NCBI GenBank assembly: GCA_030512335.1
Contig: JAULSU010000001.1
Span: forward strand, 868,001 to 932,000
Length of the DNA stretch: 64,000 nucleotides
Direction of reading: 5' to 3'
Origin: Immersiella caudata
Taxonomy: Eukaryota; Ascomycota; Sordariomycetes; Sordariales; Lasiosphaeriaceae
The notes under the pieces are model-generated. The model made no database searches, was not told the origin of the DNA, and saw only the letters and a list, made by a program, of their open reading frames with translations. Positions 54,120 through 64,000 of the stretch are shown one piece after another. A program made the translations under genes and the position numbers. Position 1 is the first letter of the stretch. Every line of letters begins with the position of its first letter.

Positions 54120-57100
54120 ATGGCGCCCTCCTGGAGCCAGTGGGTGGCGTGTCTGGTGGTCCTTCTGGCGCTCCCCTCTCCCCTTCAGGTCGCTGCTCAG
54201 CTGCTTCAAGACTACACAACCTCCCGGAACATCCACGAGTACCACTTGGAAGACAACGATTACTTTTACAAGCCCCGCCACGGTGGCGGTAACCCCGTGC
54301 AGGTTATCAATATCAGGCCCCGGATAGTGTGGCTGGTGTACAACTGTTTCTACATGAAAGACATATGCAAGAACGTCAACAACTTCGAGCAGACGGCACG
54401 GGGAAAGCATCTCCACCCGACCAGCGGCCTGCCGAACGACATCTTCGGCTATGACTTCTTCACCGGCAAAAATTCGCAAACGCACCAGTCGCTGCGCCGC
54501 GAACAAAGTTGCCCGACTAAACCACGAGGCTGGGGGTGGTCGCGTTTCCACACCTGTCCCGAGAATAATCAGCACACAGTCATGCGCCACGACGGACCGT
54601 GGTGGACAACCCTCGTGGACCCAACAAGTGGGGTTGGCGAGATCTTGGCCAACCCAATAGTCGGCAAATCAAAGATGAGATACTCATGCGACGAATTTCC
54701 TCCCGCAACCTGGGTCGAGGGCGGCAACGGGCTAGACGGCAGCACCCCCGCCGAGACACGCTGCGCCGCCATCTCCTGCTCCAAAGGTTGCAAGACGGAG
54801 CAGAACTGGCAAGCGGATGCCCATAACAAACTGCGCACTGTGCTCCAGCGTGTTGTCACGGAGATACAGCGCGTAGCCAACATCAGCGGGGAGCCTGATC
54901 CGTTTCCGGGTTACAGCAACCGCACCAGCATCGTGCTTTTCCGCTTTGCCAGGATGGTCAACAGTACCGACCACATTGCTGCTAGAATCTGGGAGTTTGG
55001 CTCGCTCGATGGCCTGGGCCCCATCCAGGGCGAGACTGTGGCCAAGCAGGGTTTCAGCAAGCGGTGGGAAACACTGGCCGCCGCTGCGAAGTTCCCACGC
55101 TCGCTGCGCGACCCCTCCCCGACGTACGAGGTCCTGGCCCAGCTCGTGCAGCAGGGTTTCGCTCGCGAGGAGCTCGTGCACACGAATCACACCAGCGACG
55201 ACGAGCTTCCCAACGCCACCTACCATCATGATCATGGTGATGGCCCCGACGGTCCCACGGGCCTGGGTGCTCGCTGGGACCACAACAACTACGGCAACGG
55301 GCAGGTTGTGGGCAACGCGACCTGCGCTGCCGCTCGCGAGCCCCGCGTGGCGTCCCGCTTTCCCTTGTGGCGTAGGAACTCGACCTTGGACGAGTCGGCG
55401 CCGCCACGGCTGCAGAATGTGTCTTCGACCGAGCTCGACAGAGCACGCGCCATCGTCCTGAACGCCATCACCGAGTCAGGCCGGCTCAACAAGGCGCGGC
55501 TAGCAAACCCTCTGCGTAACAACTACGAGCTGAAGCCGGGGACCATCACCGGCGTTCCGCCCGCGCCCGCACCTGCGCCCGCCCCGCGCCGTCTCCGATC
55601 CAGTGCTCGGCCGGTCGCCGCGCCCGCCCCGCCGCTCCTTCGAATTACCGAAGAGATCGCCAAGGCGGCCGCTCTTGTGGCTGAAGCCGATGCCGCTGGC
55701 GCCAGAGGGCGAGGCTTGAACCAGACCCTGACGCGGCGCCAGTCGTCCGGCCCCGGCACGTACTGGATGGCGAGCCTTGCGCGCAAGGGCAGGGTGCCGT
55801 GGGGCAGCGATCCCTCATACAACGTGTTCCGCAACGTGCGCGACTATGGGGCTGTCGGCGACGGGGTCACGGACGATACTGAGGCCATCAAGTTCGCCCT
55901 GATGGACGGCCACCGTTGCGGAGCCAACTGCAACGGCGCAACAACCAAAAACGCCATCGTCTACTTGCCACCTGGCACTTACTTGATCTCGACCACGGTG
56001 CCGCTACCGTTTGGCACGCAGCTTATCGGCGATGCTAACGACCGGCCCGTGCTGCTGGCGTCAACATCGTTCGTCGGCCTCGGCGTGCTGTCGGTCAACG
56101 AGTACACCGGCGGTGGCGTCGGCACCGACGGGCTTGACCAGCAGTGGTATGTTAATACGGTACGTGCAAATAAGCCGAAAAAAAAAAAAAGCAGCTCTTT
56201 GTTGTTTCCCAATCCCCTCTGCGTCGTGGGAAATTTTGCTGACACCTGCCAAAGGCCAACTTTTATCGCCAGCTGCGCAACCTTGTCATCGACGTGACCC
56301 CTGCACCCCCTGGCGAGATCGTGGCGTGCATCCACTACCAGGTCGCGCAAGCCACCAGCACGCAGAACGTGGAGCTCATTGCTGGCCCCGGTCAGATGGG
56401 TATGTTTGCCGAGAACGGCAGCGGCGGCCAGATTTCGGACATGACCTTTACCGGCGGCGACTTTGGTATCTACGGTGGCAGCCAGCAGTTTACGGCCCAA
56501 CGCTTGACGTTCAACGGGTGCGGCGTAGGCGTCCACACAATCTGGGACTGGGGCTGGGTGTGGAAGTCGGTCACTATGACCGGCGTCGGCGTGGGCTTTA
56601 AGCTGGTGCCCGAGGGCACAGCAGGCAACGTGGGCTCGGTCGCCTTGCTCGACTCGTCCTTTACTGACGTTGACACGGTTGTGCTGATTACGCCCCCTAC
56701 GTCGGTGCCGGCGTCCGGCACCACCGGTCTGGTGCTGGAGCGCGTTACGCTGTCGTCTGTGGGCGCTGCCGTTGCTGACACAGCCGAGACGGTGCTATTG
56801 GCCGGGACGAACGGCGTCGTCCAGCACTGGGTGCTCGGTCCAGTCTACTCAGGCAGCGCCTCCAGCCGCACTTTCTCGTCTGGCGGCATGGTTGGCAGCT
56901 ACCGCCGGGACCCGTCGCTCCTCGACACCAGCGGTGCTTATTTTGAGAGGCCCAAGCCGCAGTATGAGGGCCACTCCGTGTCGGACTTTGTGCACGCCAG
57001 GGACTTTGGCGCCACTGGCGACGGGTCTACCGACGATACCGCGGCGCTCCAGAACGCTATTTACGGAAGCCAGGGCCAGGGCAAAATCCTGTTTATCGAC

Positions 57101-59363
57101 GCCGGCTCCTACATTTTAACCTCGACCGTCACTATCCCGTCTGGGTCCAGGATCGTGGGCGAGACGTGGTCGCAACTGGTTGCGTCGGGCCCTGGCTTCT
57201 CCAACGCAAACAGCCCCCGGGCGCTTATCCGAGTCGGCGCGCCTGGCGAGGTTGGCAGCGTCGAATTGCAGGATCTGATGTTTACTACGCGCGGTCCCAC
57301 CGCCGGCGCTGTGCTTGTTGAGTGGAACATGCAGGCCGACAGCCCCGGCTCAGCCGCTCTGTGGGATTGCCACGTGCGCATCGGCGGCGCTGCTGGCACA
57401 GAGCTGACGCCTTTGGAATGCCCGCCTGTGACCTCGGGCGTCGTCCCCTGCAACGCCGCCAGCCTCATGATGCATGTGACGCCCTCGGCGTCGGGTTACT
57501 TTGAGAACATGTGGCTCTGGGTGGCCGACCATATGATCGACGACCCCGACCTGGTGGATGCTAACAACACCATGGTGCAAACCTCCATTTATGTAGCACG
57601 AGGCCTCCTCGTGGAGAGCACCGAGGCAACCTGGTAAGCCGCGCGGCGCCCCTCGAAGCGCCAGACGTGCATGCTGACCAAGTTTTTTTTCGGAAAGGCT
57701 CTACGGAACGTCGTCCGAGCACGCCGTGTTTTACCAGTACAACTTCCACAAAGCCAGTCACATCTTTGCCGGCATGATCCAGACCGAATCGCCCTACTAC
57801 CAACCCACGCCGCCCCCGCCGGCGCCCTTCGCTGCCAACGTCGGTGTCTTTCCGGGGGATCCAGGCTATGCCTGTGCCCCTGGTGATGAGTTCAGCGGCT
57901 GTGATGAGTCCTGGTACGTTCCGTTTCTTTTTTTTTTTTTTCCCCTTTCCTCTTTTGGTTTTCTGCTGGCTCGCTGGCTAAGCAGTCGATCCTCGGCCAA
58001 AACGGAACTGACATCGTCCCGCAGGGCCGTGATCATGCGACAGTGCAGCAAGATTTTCGTTGCCAGCGCAGGCCTGTACTCGTGGTTCTCAACCTACGAG
58101 CAAACCTGCATTGCAGGTCAGCTGTGCCAGAAAGCGTTGGTGTTGCTCGACAGCAACCACGCCAGTGTACGCTTTCAGCACCTGATCACTATTGGCGCCA
58201 AGTATATGGCTGTGATGAACGGGGTTGGGATTTCAGCAGCCGCTAATCTTAACGTGAACTCACACCCCTTTTGGTCCCAAATCTCAATCCTAGACGTCGC
58301 TAGCGACGGCTCGCAGTTTGACGACGTCCTTTGGATCGATCCAATGATCTGGGACATGGAGCAGCCGCAATTCACGTGCGCGCCGCCCTGCACCGTCAAG
58401 ATACCACCTTGGACGGGTGCTACAAGCACCATCGACTACCCCCGGATCACGGTCAGCGCCGGCACTTGGACGAGCACCATCACCAAGCCACCCATGACTG
58501 TGTCTCAGTGGATGTTCAAGGCTGTGACCATCCCGGCAGGCGGCGGAAGCGGCCTCAAAAAGCGAGGCTCGATGGAAAAGCGGCAGGCGGCGGTCCTGGA
58601 TGAGTTCATTCCCCCCCTCGAAACCACGACCCGCTGGCCGGTGGTTACATACCTGGGTCCGGACGGTCTGGAGAGCACGGCCTCGCCCACGGGGCCCATA
58701 CCCACGCCACCGCCCACCACAGTGGCGCCGGCCGGCGGCGGAAGCTGGCCCACAGTCGCGATCCGGGCGGTCTCCGGCCTGCGTGAGGAAGAATTCCCTA
58801 CTGTCAAGACCTGCGGCTTCTGGGACATCCAGTGCCAACTCAACTGGATCTACGAGGGGATGTCAGGCAGTGACCCCGACGTCGACGAGAATTGGCAGGA
58901 GCTCCAGACCACATGCATGTCCACAACCAGTCGCACGACGCAGCCGACACCCACACCTTCTCCGAGGCAACAACCTGACCCGGGGGACAATCAGGTCCAG
59001 TGCTACAACAGCGGTGATGGGGCTTCGCATGCAGCGCTAGACGGTGCTTTTGACCAGTTCTGCAACATGATTGGCCGGCCAGGCGAGGTACTGCTGTCCC
59101 TCCCTACTAAGGACCGTCAATATTACCGGATATATCCGCTCCCGAAGGACATCTGGACCGGAGTGAGCATCGACCTCACCGTCGTACTCCGAATAAAGAA
59201 GGATTGCGAGTGGCCATGGAACTACGCCGAGTGTCGACGTTACCTGAACGTTGTTGCCGACTCCTGTAATTGTGGGGGTGTCAACGGCAAGCAGGGCGGT
59301 ATTGTGAGCAATCAGTGTATAGAGTGGCGGGGAGATACATTTAGGTCTCATGGGCCATCATAG
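54120..59363 (+). CDS. NucA/NucB-like nuclease domain fused to GH55 exo-beta-1,3-glucanase and a cysteine-rich C-terminal domain, four exons, 1657 aa
   Basis: Exons are 54120-56159, 56255-57633, 57698-57913 and 58025-59363. The start MAPSWSQWVACLVVLLALP gives a signal peptide. At residues 188-203, YSCDEFPPATWVEGG is the core of the NucA/NucB deoxyribonuclease family (PF14040), followed by EQNWQADAHNKLRTVL. A Pro/Ala linker (near 480-510) precedes GH55 from about residue 545: YWMASLARKGRVPWG, VFRNVRDYGAVGDGVTDDTE, YLPPGTYLISTTVP, then the second beta-helix half FVHARDFGATGDGSTDDTAA and LYGTSSEHAVFYQYNF, GMIQTESPYYQP. After a PP/T-rich part, residues about 1540-1657 form a cysteine-rich domain (CYNSGDGASHAALDGAFDQFC...CEWPWNYAECRRYL). 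It is secreted; likely substrates are wall beta-1,3-glucan and DNA. The nuclease function is inferred from motif only. Confidence 0.88.
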
Positions 59364-59610
59364 GCAGGCAGATGGACGTGAAAAAAGCCACATAGCTTCA
59401 CCGCACACTAGATAATAATGTATGCCTAACGTGCGGTCATCAAATGAGAAGCGTGTGGTTACGAGAGCTAGTTATCAGAATTTGAAAATTGCCTCCACAC
59501 GATAGGAATCATACACTTATCGTGGAATATAATGTTGGTTTCTAGCCCCAGGGGCCTACTGGGTTGGCGCACCGCGCCGAATCTTCTGGAATTCAGTGAG
59601 CGACACAAGC
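59364..59610. other. Short intergenic
   Basis: 3' flank of the GH55 fusion gene. Nothing recognised. Confidence 0.4.
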
Positions 59611-59846
59611 TGTCAGAAAGAAAGGGGGTTCAGGGGCCCTGGGCTTCCGGTCAGCGAAGCTGACTGGATGCCTGGCACTGCCTGAACGCCAGTCAGCCTC
59701 AGCCATGGTGTCGACGAAGTAGAATCCTACGAATTGGTCTATGAAGAAGGAGGTTCTGGCTGAAAGCCAGGACCTCAACAAGGAATACAATCAAGCCATT
59801 ACAACCCACTTCTTTTCACCCATTCCAAGATGCAGTGTTTCTGACA
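59611..59846 (+). repeat. MITE-like repeat, copy 2 (best preserved)
   Basis: 236 bp, starting TGTCAGAAAGAAAGGGGGTT and ending TTTCTGACA. This is the least mutated of three copies in the window. No convincing target duplication could be assigned. Confidence 0.8.
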
Positions 59847-60274
59847 CGTCATGACCTGCATTCCTTCTCTATAACTAGAATTTCTATACAGTGGAGACCG
59901 AAATACAGTCGCTAGCGAAATCGGCTTCCGCTTCACTCTCATATCTCTTTTCAAGGTACGGGCCGTTTATGTATCTAGCCCTTCACGCTGTGCGTTCTCA
60001 CATGTGCTTGAGTACTTTCATTCCGGTCATTGCACAATGCAATTATATGTGCCATCTAAATGTTCATTTCTCAGCTCAGGTCAGCTTAAAAGTAATTATA
60101 AGCATGGCTCACACCCACCTATTTGCATTGTTAAGGTCTCCCAACCCTATTGCACGGCGAAAATTGCAGTGAAATTTGAGAGACATGGGATCCCCCTTTT
60201 CAAATAAAAAAAACCCAAAAAAAACCCTTACCTTTTGAGAGGGGGCTCTTTCTCAACCCGTTTGGGAGGGAGCT
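59847..60274. other. Spacer between two inverted MITE copies
   Basis: AT-richer sequence with an A-run near 60206-60225. No gene supported. Confidence 0.4.
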
Positions 60275-60455
60275 GTGAGAAACACTGCACACTGGGATTC
60301 TGTGGAATCGAGGGGGTTCCAACTGCTTAATTGACCTCCTCGTTCGTTTCTAGCTTACAGCCAGAACCCCTTTCTTTCATAGACCTATCTGTAGGATTCG
60401 GCCTTTGCAACAGTGGAGGCTAAGGCTCACTGGTGTTTTGGCAGCCGCTAACAAT
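60275..60455 (-). repeat. MITE-like repeat, copy 3 (inverted, eroded)
   Basis: On the minus strand it aligns with copy 2: GTGAGAAACACTGCA matches the terminal GTGTCAGAAACACTGCA, and CAGCCAGAACC, CATAGACC, GTAGGATTC and GGCTAAGGCTCACTGG match the interior. The far end is lost. It ends about 140 bp from the 3' end of the CHAT-ATPase gene. Confidence 0.7.
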
Positions 60456-60595
60456 TGCAGTTCTCGGCCCCAAAACGTCGAACGCGAGTGCAGCATTGCT
60501 CTTCATAGTGTCTCCTAACTCTTCGTATCGAGTCAACCCCTAATCCGATTTTCGTCCTACCCTTAACTAACCAAAGTAAAGCATCACCTTTAGCT

Positions 60596-63500
60596 TCAGC
60601 TTAAACCCCCAGTGCCCCCAACCATCTCAGTCACGCCTCCAGGCACCTCTACTTGTGCCATATCCCTCAAGATCCGGTAGAGGCTCTGATACACCCTGAA
60701 CCACTCCTCTCCAAGATCCAGCCTCTGTCTCTTGTAGCTTTCCAACACGGGCACCATCTGTCTGCAGACCTCCGCCTCCTTCCGCAACCCAACCGACCCG
60801 AAAGACGGCCCCATCGCCTTCACAAACCTATACGCCAGGGGCGTATCCCCCTGCACCAACAACTGAATCAGCCTCGCCACTGCGTTCCCAGGCCTCTCCT
60901 CCGTCCATTTGACCAGATAATCGCGCAGCTCTTCGTAGAAGAATGGCGTGTCGAGACTCCCCAGAAACTCGCAAAAGGAACGCCACTTCTCCGTAGCGAA
61001 GTGGTCCTCCCCCGCACGAGAGACTCTTAGGGCCACCTCCGCAATCTTCTTGACCATCGGGAGGTCACGTTTGCCAAGCTGCTTGGCGATATTGCGGAGG
61101 TACTTCATGTGCGGCTCTGGTAGCGCTCGGCCGAGGCCGAGGGTGTTGATCTTTTCCTGGATCATGCCGGTACGAATATGGATGACGAGGTCAGATTGGG
61201 TGGCATCACCTAGAGGGTCGGGACCCAGGCTGGCAGAGGCGGTGAGCTGTTGATCAACGGTGTTGAGTTGAGCGAAGAGGGTGCGGGACATGGTTGGGGG
61301 GAGGGCAGTGGGATCTTGAGCCAGGCCCCTGATGTTGGATAGGGAGTTTCGGACCTCTTCTACGGAAGCGTTGGGATTGGATATGCTGAAGTCGGAGAGT
61401 AGCGAGGCGGCAATCAGGCAGTCCAGCATCTTTCCCTTTTCGCCCCATCCTTCCGGGTCAGCGTCGCGGGCAGCTTTGGCGCGTCGAATGGCCGACTTTT
61501 GCATCGTGGCATCACCGTTTCTGATCGCTGCAGTTATGTTGCCGAGGAGTGCTTGTTGATGGACGCCGGAGATCTTGCCCGTTGGATCTGCCGCTACCTC
61601 GCCGTCCATGATAGAAAGACGTAGATGGAGCAGCCAGGGCTCGTCCTCTTTCTGGCGCCGCCGCTGGATGAAATCCAAAGCCCAGTTGATGACGATCATG
61701 ATGCGTGTTTTCTCAACAACCATTGGCAATTGAGCTTGTTGTTGGACTGCAGCGTGTAGCTCTTCGAGATAGTTCCGAACCACGCAGTGCCAAAGAAACT
61801 CACTGCTGTAGGACGTGTCTGTTGCTGCAAATGGCTTGATGGCGGCAAAGCACACAAAAGCAAAGTCGTTGAAGTACTGGGCATCTCTCTTTCTTGCTGG
61901 GAGGGGTTGGGCGATGGCGGCGACAAGGTTCCATTTTTCCGAACGAACGAATGCCTGGGTGGGCATTTCGTATCGAGACATGCCGGGCTTATCTGCAAGT
62001 ATGGACATCGCGCGGTCTTCGTAGAACGCCTTGAAGGCTTCGCAGATGGACACACGGTTAGTGGACTGGAAGGATGCATTGAACATCCTGCGAAGCGACA
62101 GGGTAGCTAGAGCGTGGATGTGGTGCCCTTGCTTGTTGCCGGCAACTTTGATAATATCTTTCCAGAGCAGAGACATGGCCAATAACTGTATGCACCTTGA
62201 TGCGGCAACCTTGACGTCACCCGTCGGCGGCCCGAGAGAATGGAAATACTGCCAAGCTGTAAAAGAGAAGGTCGACTCCGAATCGAGTGCCAGCCTGTAA
62301 GCCGCTGGCATCAGCCGAGGTCGCTTAGACTCGTCGAGGAGGGTGTTGGAGACGGCCATGAGAAAAGGTTGCAGACTCTCAAGATCCGGTACCACGTGAG
62401 TGAAGATACCCATCATTTGAAGGAGGGCGGCTTCGAGCTTCCAGCCCGCCTTTTCAAAGAGAGCAAGAATAGAGTATATGACGCGGTCATACTTCCCACT
62501 CTCCCTGATTTCTTGATCCATTTCAGTCGTCCAGTCCTGCTTCCATGCCAAGATCTTTGAAATGCCCGCAGACGGGTCTTTGATCCTGCTGCCATGGCGC
62601 AGGATGGCAGCAGGGTTGTAATCAAGGGCCTCACAGACGTTTGCCAGGAAAACCTCGGGCTCTGCCTGGCTTCGATCTACATTGGTATTGACACCATGTC
62701 CAGCAAGTAATCTGCGTGAATCCTGGAGACTGAAACGTGAGAGTCTGATGACGTGAATGGTGTCTGTCGTGCCAGGTGGGAAACCCCAGCTAGTATCCGT
62801 GAGGGCCACAACGACAGGGCAGCAGTTGCGGGATAGCAGGCCTACCAAGCGAAACAAATTCTGCCAGTCCCGTATCGTGTCCGCTGATGCACAGGTTAGT
62901 GTATAGAGTTCTTCAAGCCCGTCCAGCAGAACCACAGCGTTCTTCCCATTCAAATCGTACAATGCGTCCCTGATCGTGTCCATTGGAGACGCAGAAGTCA
63001 AAATAGGATTCTCCTGTCCCGAGACTGCATCGCGAAGTGATCGCGCGAGTCTATGTATGCCGTAAACATCCCCCAGCTTCGGCTTCACCAGAACGACTCT
63101 TTTGAAGAAGCACGTTGCTTTCCACCACCAAGCCAGATGTTCTAGTAGGCAGGATTTGCCTGTCCCGAGAGCGCCAGAAACAGCAATAAATGTCGAGTCT
63201 GCGAGTATTGCTTTCTCGATAACACGAATCTCAGCCTCGCGCCCAACAAGCTGTCGAGCTGCTCCTTTCGGATGGAGTCCCATCAAAGACAGGGTCGTCG
63301 GTCGAGGAAACAGAGGAGCGTTCCAGTCAACATCATCGGCCATGTAGACCGCTGGAACGATGTAGTCGGGAATTTCAACCATCTCTTGATACTGGGCTGC
63401 GCGCTTGCCGTCTCTATCCATAGCACGTCTGGCCTCTGCAGTGGATTGCACAAACGGAAGGCCACGGGCACAAAGTGCGTCGTAGAATGCTGCCGCAAAA

Positions 63501-64000
63501 ACCTTCGCCCCTACTGACTTCAGTTCGTAGCGCATGGCGACGACGCCTCGAAGTCCGCAGCACAGAAGTTCGGCGGCCAAATTGTTCGCCATCAGTCCGG
63601 TCGAGGTCGCCGTCTTGCACGCGCAAAGTACCACCCAGGGCACCCCATTGGAGGCCAGTGCCTCGCCCACCTCCTTTGCTGAGCGACTTTCCCGATGCTG
63701 AAGATTGGGACTGACAAATTCGATCGTTGCGCCACCCTTTGCGGTGCTGTTTCCGTGAAGATCGAAATGAACCAGGTCAATTTCCCCAGTGTGTTGCAAT
63801 AGAACACGAGTAAACTCCTCAAACGTCCCAGGTCGGATGTAGTCGACAAGGATCTGATCCGACCCTGATTGAGGGATGGCATCAATTGTTTGGACCAAAG
63901 GGAGCGTAGACAGCCGGGGTTGAACGTCGGGCTCTGTGTACGACCGTGCCTCAACAGCCAAGATCCGGTAAGGTCTTTGCGGCCGAGGAATCTGTGCGAC
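60596..64000 (-). CDS. CHAT protease-STAND (NACHT-like) ATPase protein, N-terminus beyond right edge
   Basis: The frame is open to the window end (1134 residues visible). The N-terminal part is a CHAT domain of the caspase-like clan: an RILAVEARS-type first strand, the catalytic His in LVHFDLHGNS (near 63755) and the catalytic Cys in WVVLCACKTATSTG (near 63618), then AAELLCCGLRGVVAMRYEL and FAAAFYDAL. A linker leads to a P-loop ATPase: GREAEIRVIE, Walker A SGALGTGKSC (near 63160), Walker B NAVVLLDGLEEL (near 62925) and a sensor-like VVVALTDTSWG. The remaining 650 residues are helical without clear TPR or ankyrin signature. Such proteins are NLR-like sensors in which ligand binding frees the protease. 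The role in allorecognition or defence is inferred. Confidence 0.9.
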   Translation of the reverse strand, partial: VAQIPRPQRPYRILAVEARSYTEPDVQPRLSTLPLVQTIDAIPQSGSDQILVDYIRPGTFEEFTRVLLQHTGEIDLVHFDLHGNSTAKGGATIEFVSPNLQHRESRSAKEVGEALASNGVPWVVLCACKTATSTGLMANNLAAELLCCGLRGVVAMRYELKSVGAKVFAAAFYDALCARGLPFVQSTAEARRAMDRDGKRAAQYQEMVEIPDYIVPAVYMADDVDWNAPLFPRPTTLSLMGLHPKGAARQLVGREAEIRVIEKAILADSTFIAVSGALGTGKSCLLEHLAWWWKATCFFKRVVLVKPKLGDVYGIHRLARSLRDAVSGQENPILTSASPMDTIRDALYDLNGKNAVVLLDGLEELYTLTCASADTIRDWQNLFRLVGLLSRNCCPVVVALTDTSWGFPPGTTDTIHVIRLSRFSLQDSRRLLAGHGVNTNVDRSQAEPEVFLANVCEALDYNPAAILRHGSRIKDPSAGISKILAWKQDWTTEMDQEIRESGKYDRVIYSILALFEKAGWKLEAALLQMMGIFTHVVPDLESLQPFLMAVSNTLLDESKRPRLMPAAYRLALDSESTFSFTAWQYFHSLGPPTGDVKVAASRCIQLLAMSLLWKDIIKVAGNKQGHHIHALATLSLRRMFNASFQSTNRVSICEAFKAFYEDRAMSILADKPGMSRYEMPTQAFVRSEKWNLVAAIAQPLPARKRDAQYFNDFAFVCFAAIKPFAATDTSYSSEFLWHCVVRNYLEELHAAVQQQAQLPMVVEKTRIMIVINWALDFIQRRRQKEDEPWLLHLRLSIMDGEVAADPTGKISGVHQQALLGNITAAIRNGDATMQKSAIRRAKAARDADPEGWGEKGKMLDCLIAASLLSDFSISNPNASVEEVRNSLSNIRGLAQDPTALPPTMSRTLFAQLNTVDQQLTASASLGPDPLGDATQSDLVIHIRTGMIQEKINTLGLGRALPEPHMKYLRNIAKQLGKRDLPMVKKIAEVALRVSRAGEDHFATEKWRSFCEFLGSLDTPFFYEELRDYLVKWTEERPGNAVARLIQLLVQGDTPLAYRFVKAMGPSFGSVGLRKEAEVCRQMVPVLESYKRQRLDLGEEWFRVYQSLYRILRDMAQVEVPGGVTEMVGGTGGLS

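Noticed and set aside
53466..54590. 374-codon minus-strand frame in the promoter region of the GH55 fusion gene
   Set aside because: It is antisense to the signal peptide and nuclease region and lacks any protein signature.

Overview
This is a 64-kb piece of a nuclear chromosome from a filamentous ascomycete (Pezizomycotina), most likely a Sordariomycete. The signs are many 48-82 bp introns with GT(A/G)NGT donors and CTNAC-like branch sites, HET-domain genes, fungal WSC/LysM/DUF1996/GH55 secreted proteins, a fungal rhodopsin-like receptor, and an AT-rich transposon nest whose reading frames are broken almost only by C-to-T/G-to-A changes (repeat-induced point mutation, RIP). No species can be named from sequence alone.

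Layout. 1-10.5 kb: a HET gene running off the left edge, a small cysteine-rich secreted protein, a frameshifted O-methyltransferase, an unknown three-exon gene, a TPR-like gene and a complete six-exon cytochrome P450, all on the minus strand. 10.5-13.9 kb: gene-poor, with an intron-containing tRNA-Arg(TCT). 13.9-24.4 kb: a seven-helix rhodopsin-like receptor, an AsaB/CmcJ-like oxidoreductase, a tRNA-Val(CAC), a TmpA-like membrane oxidoreductase, a large membrane protein, and two convergent wall or GPI-type proteins. 25-35.7 kb: small unknown genes, a DUF7924 (PD-(D/E)XK-like) protein with 18-residue tandem repeats, a HET fragment, a secreted DUF1996 protein, a full-length HET protein and an F-box fragment.

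35.8-47.4 kb is a transposon nest read to base resolution. A pogo/Fot1-type DNA transposon (36149-47394, 45-bp perfect terminal inverted repeats, TA target site) was hit by a 9.38-kb Ty3/gypsy chromovirus-like element (37320-46699, 5-bp duplication TGTAG). That element then received a younger solo LTR of the same family (44180-44669, duplication CCTCC). The transposase reading frame continues exactly across the retroelement. The retroelement also carries a decayed open frame on the antisense strand, a cluster of GC-rich hairpins with a 14-bp minisatellite, and a RIP-mutated tRNA-like sequence.

47.4-64 kb: a SUKH/SMI1-like protein, a 349-bp MITE, and a divergent pair of secreted cell-wall genes: a LysM + hevein + triple-WSC protein, and a 1657-residue protein joining a NucA/NucB-like nuclease domain to a GH55 beta-1,3-glucanase and a cysteine-rich C-terminal domain. 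Two copies of a short MITE follow. The window ends in a CHAT protease-STAND ATPase gene that runs off the right edge. HET genes, the CHAT-ATPase gene, the nuclease-like proteins and lysis-type secreted enzymes around a transposon nest look like a non-self-recognition or antagonism region; that joint role is inference.
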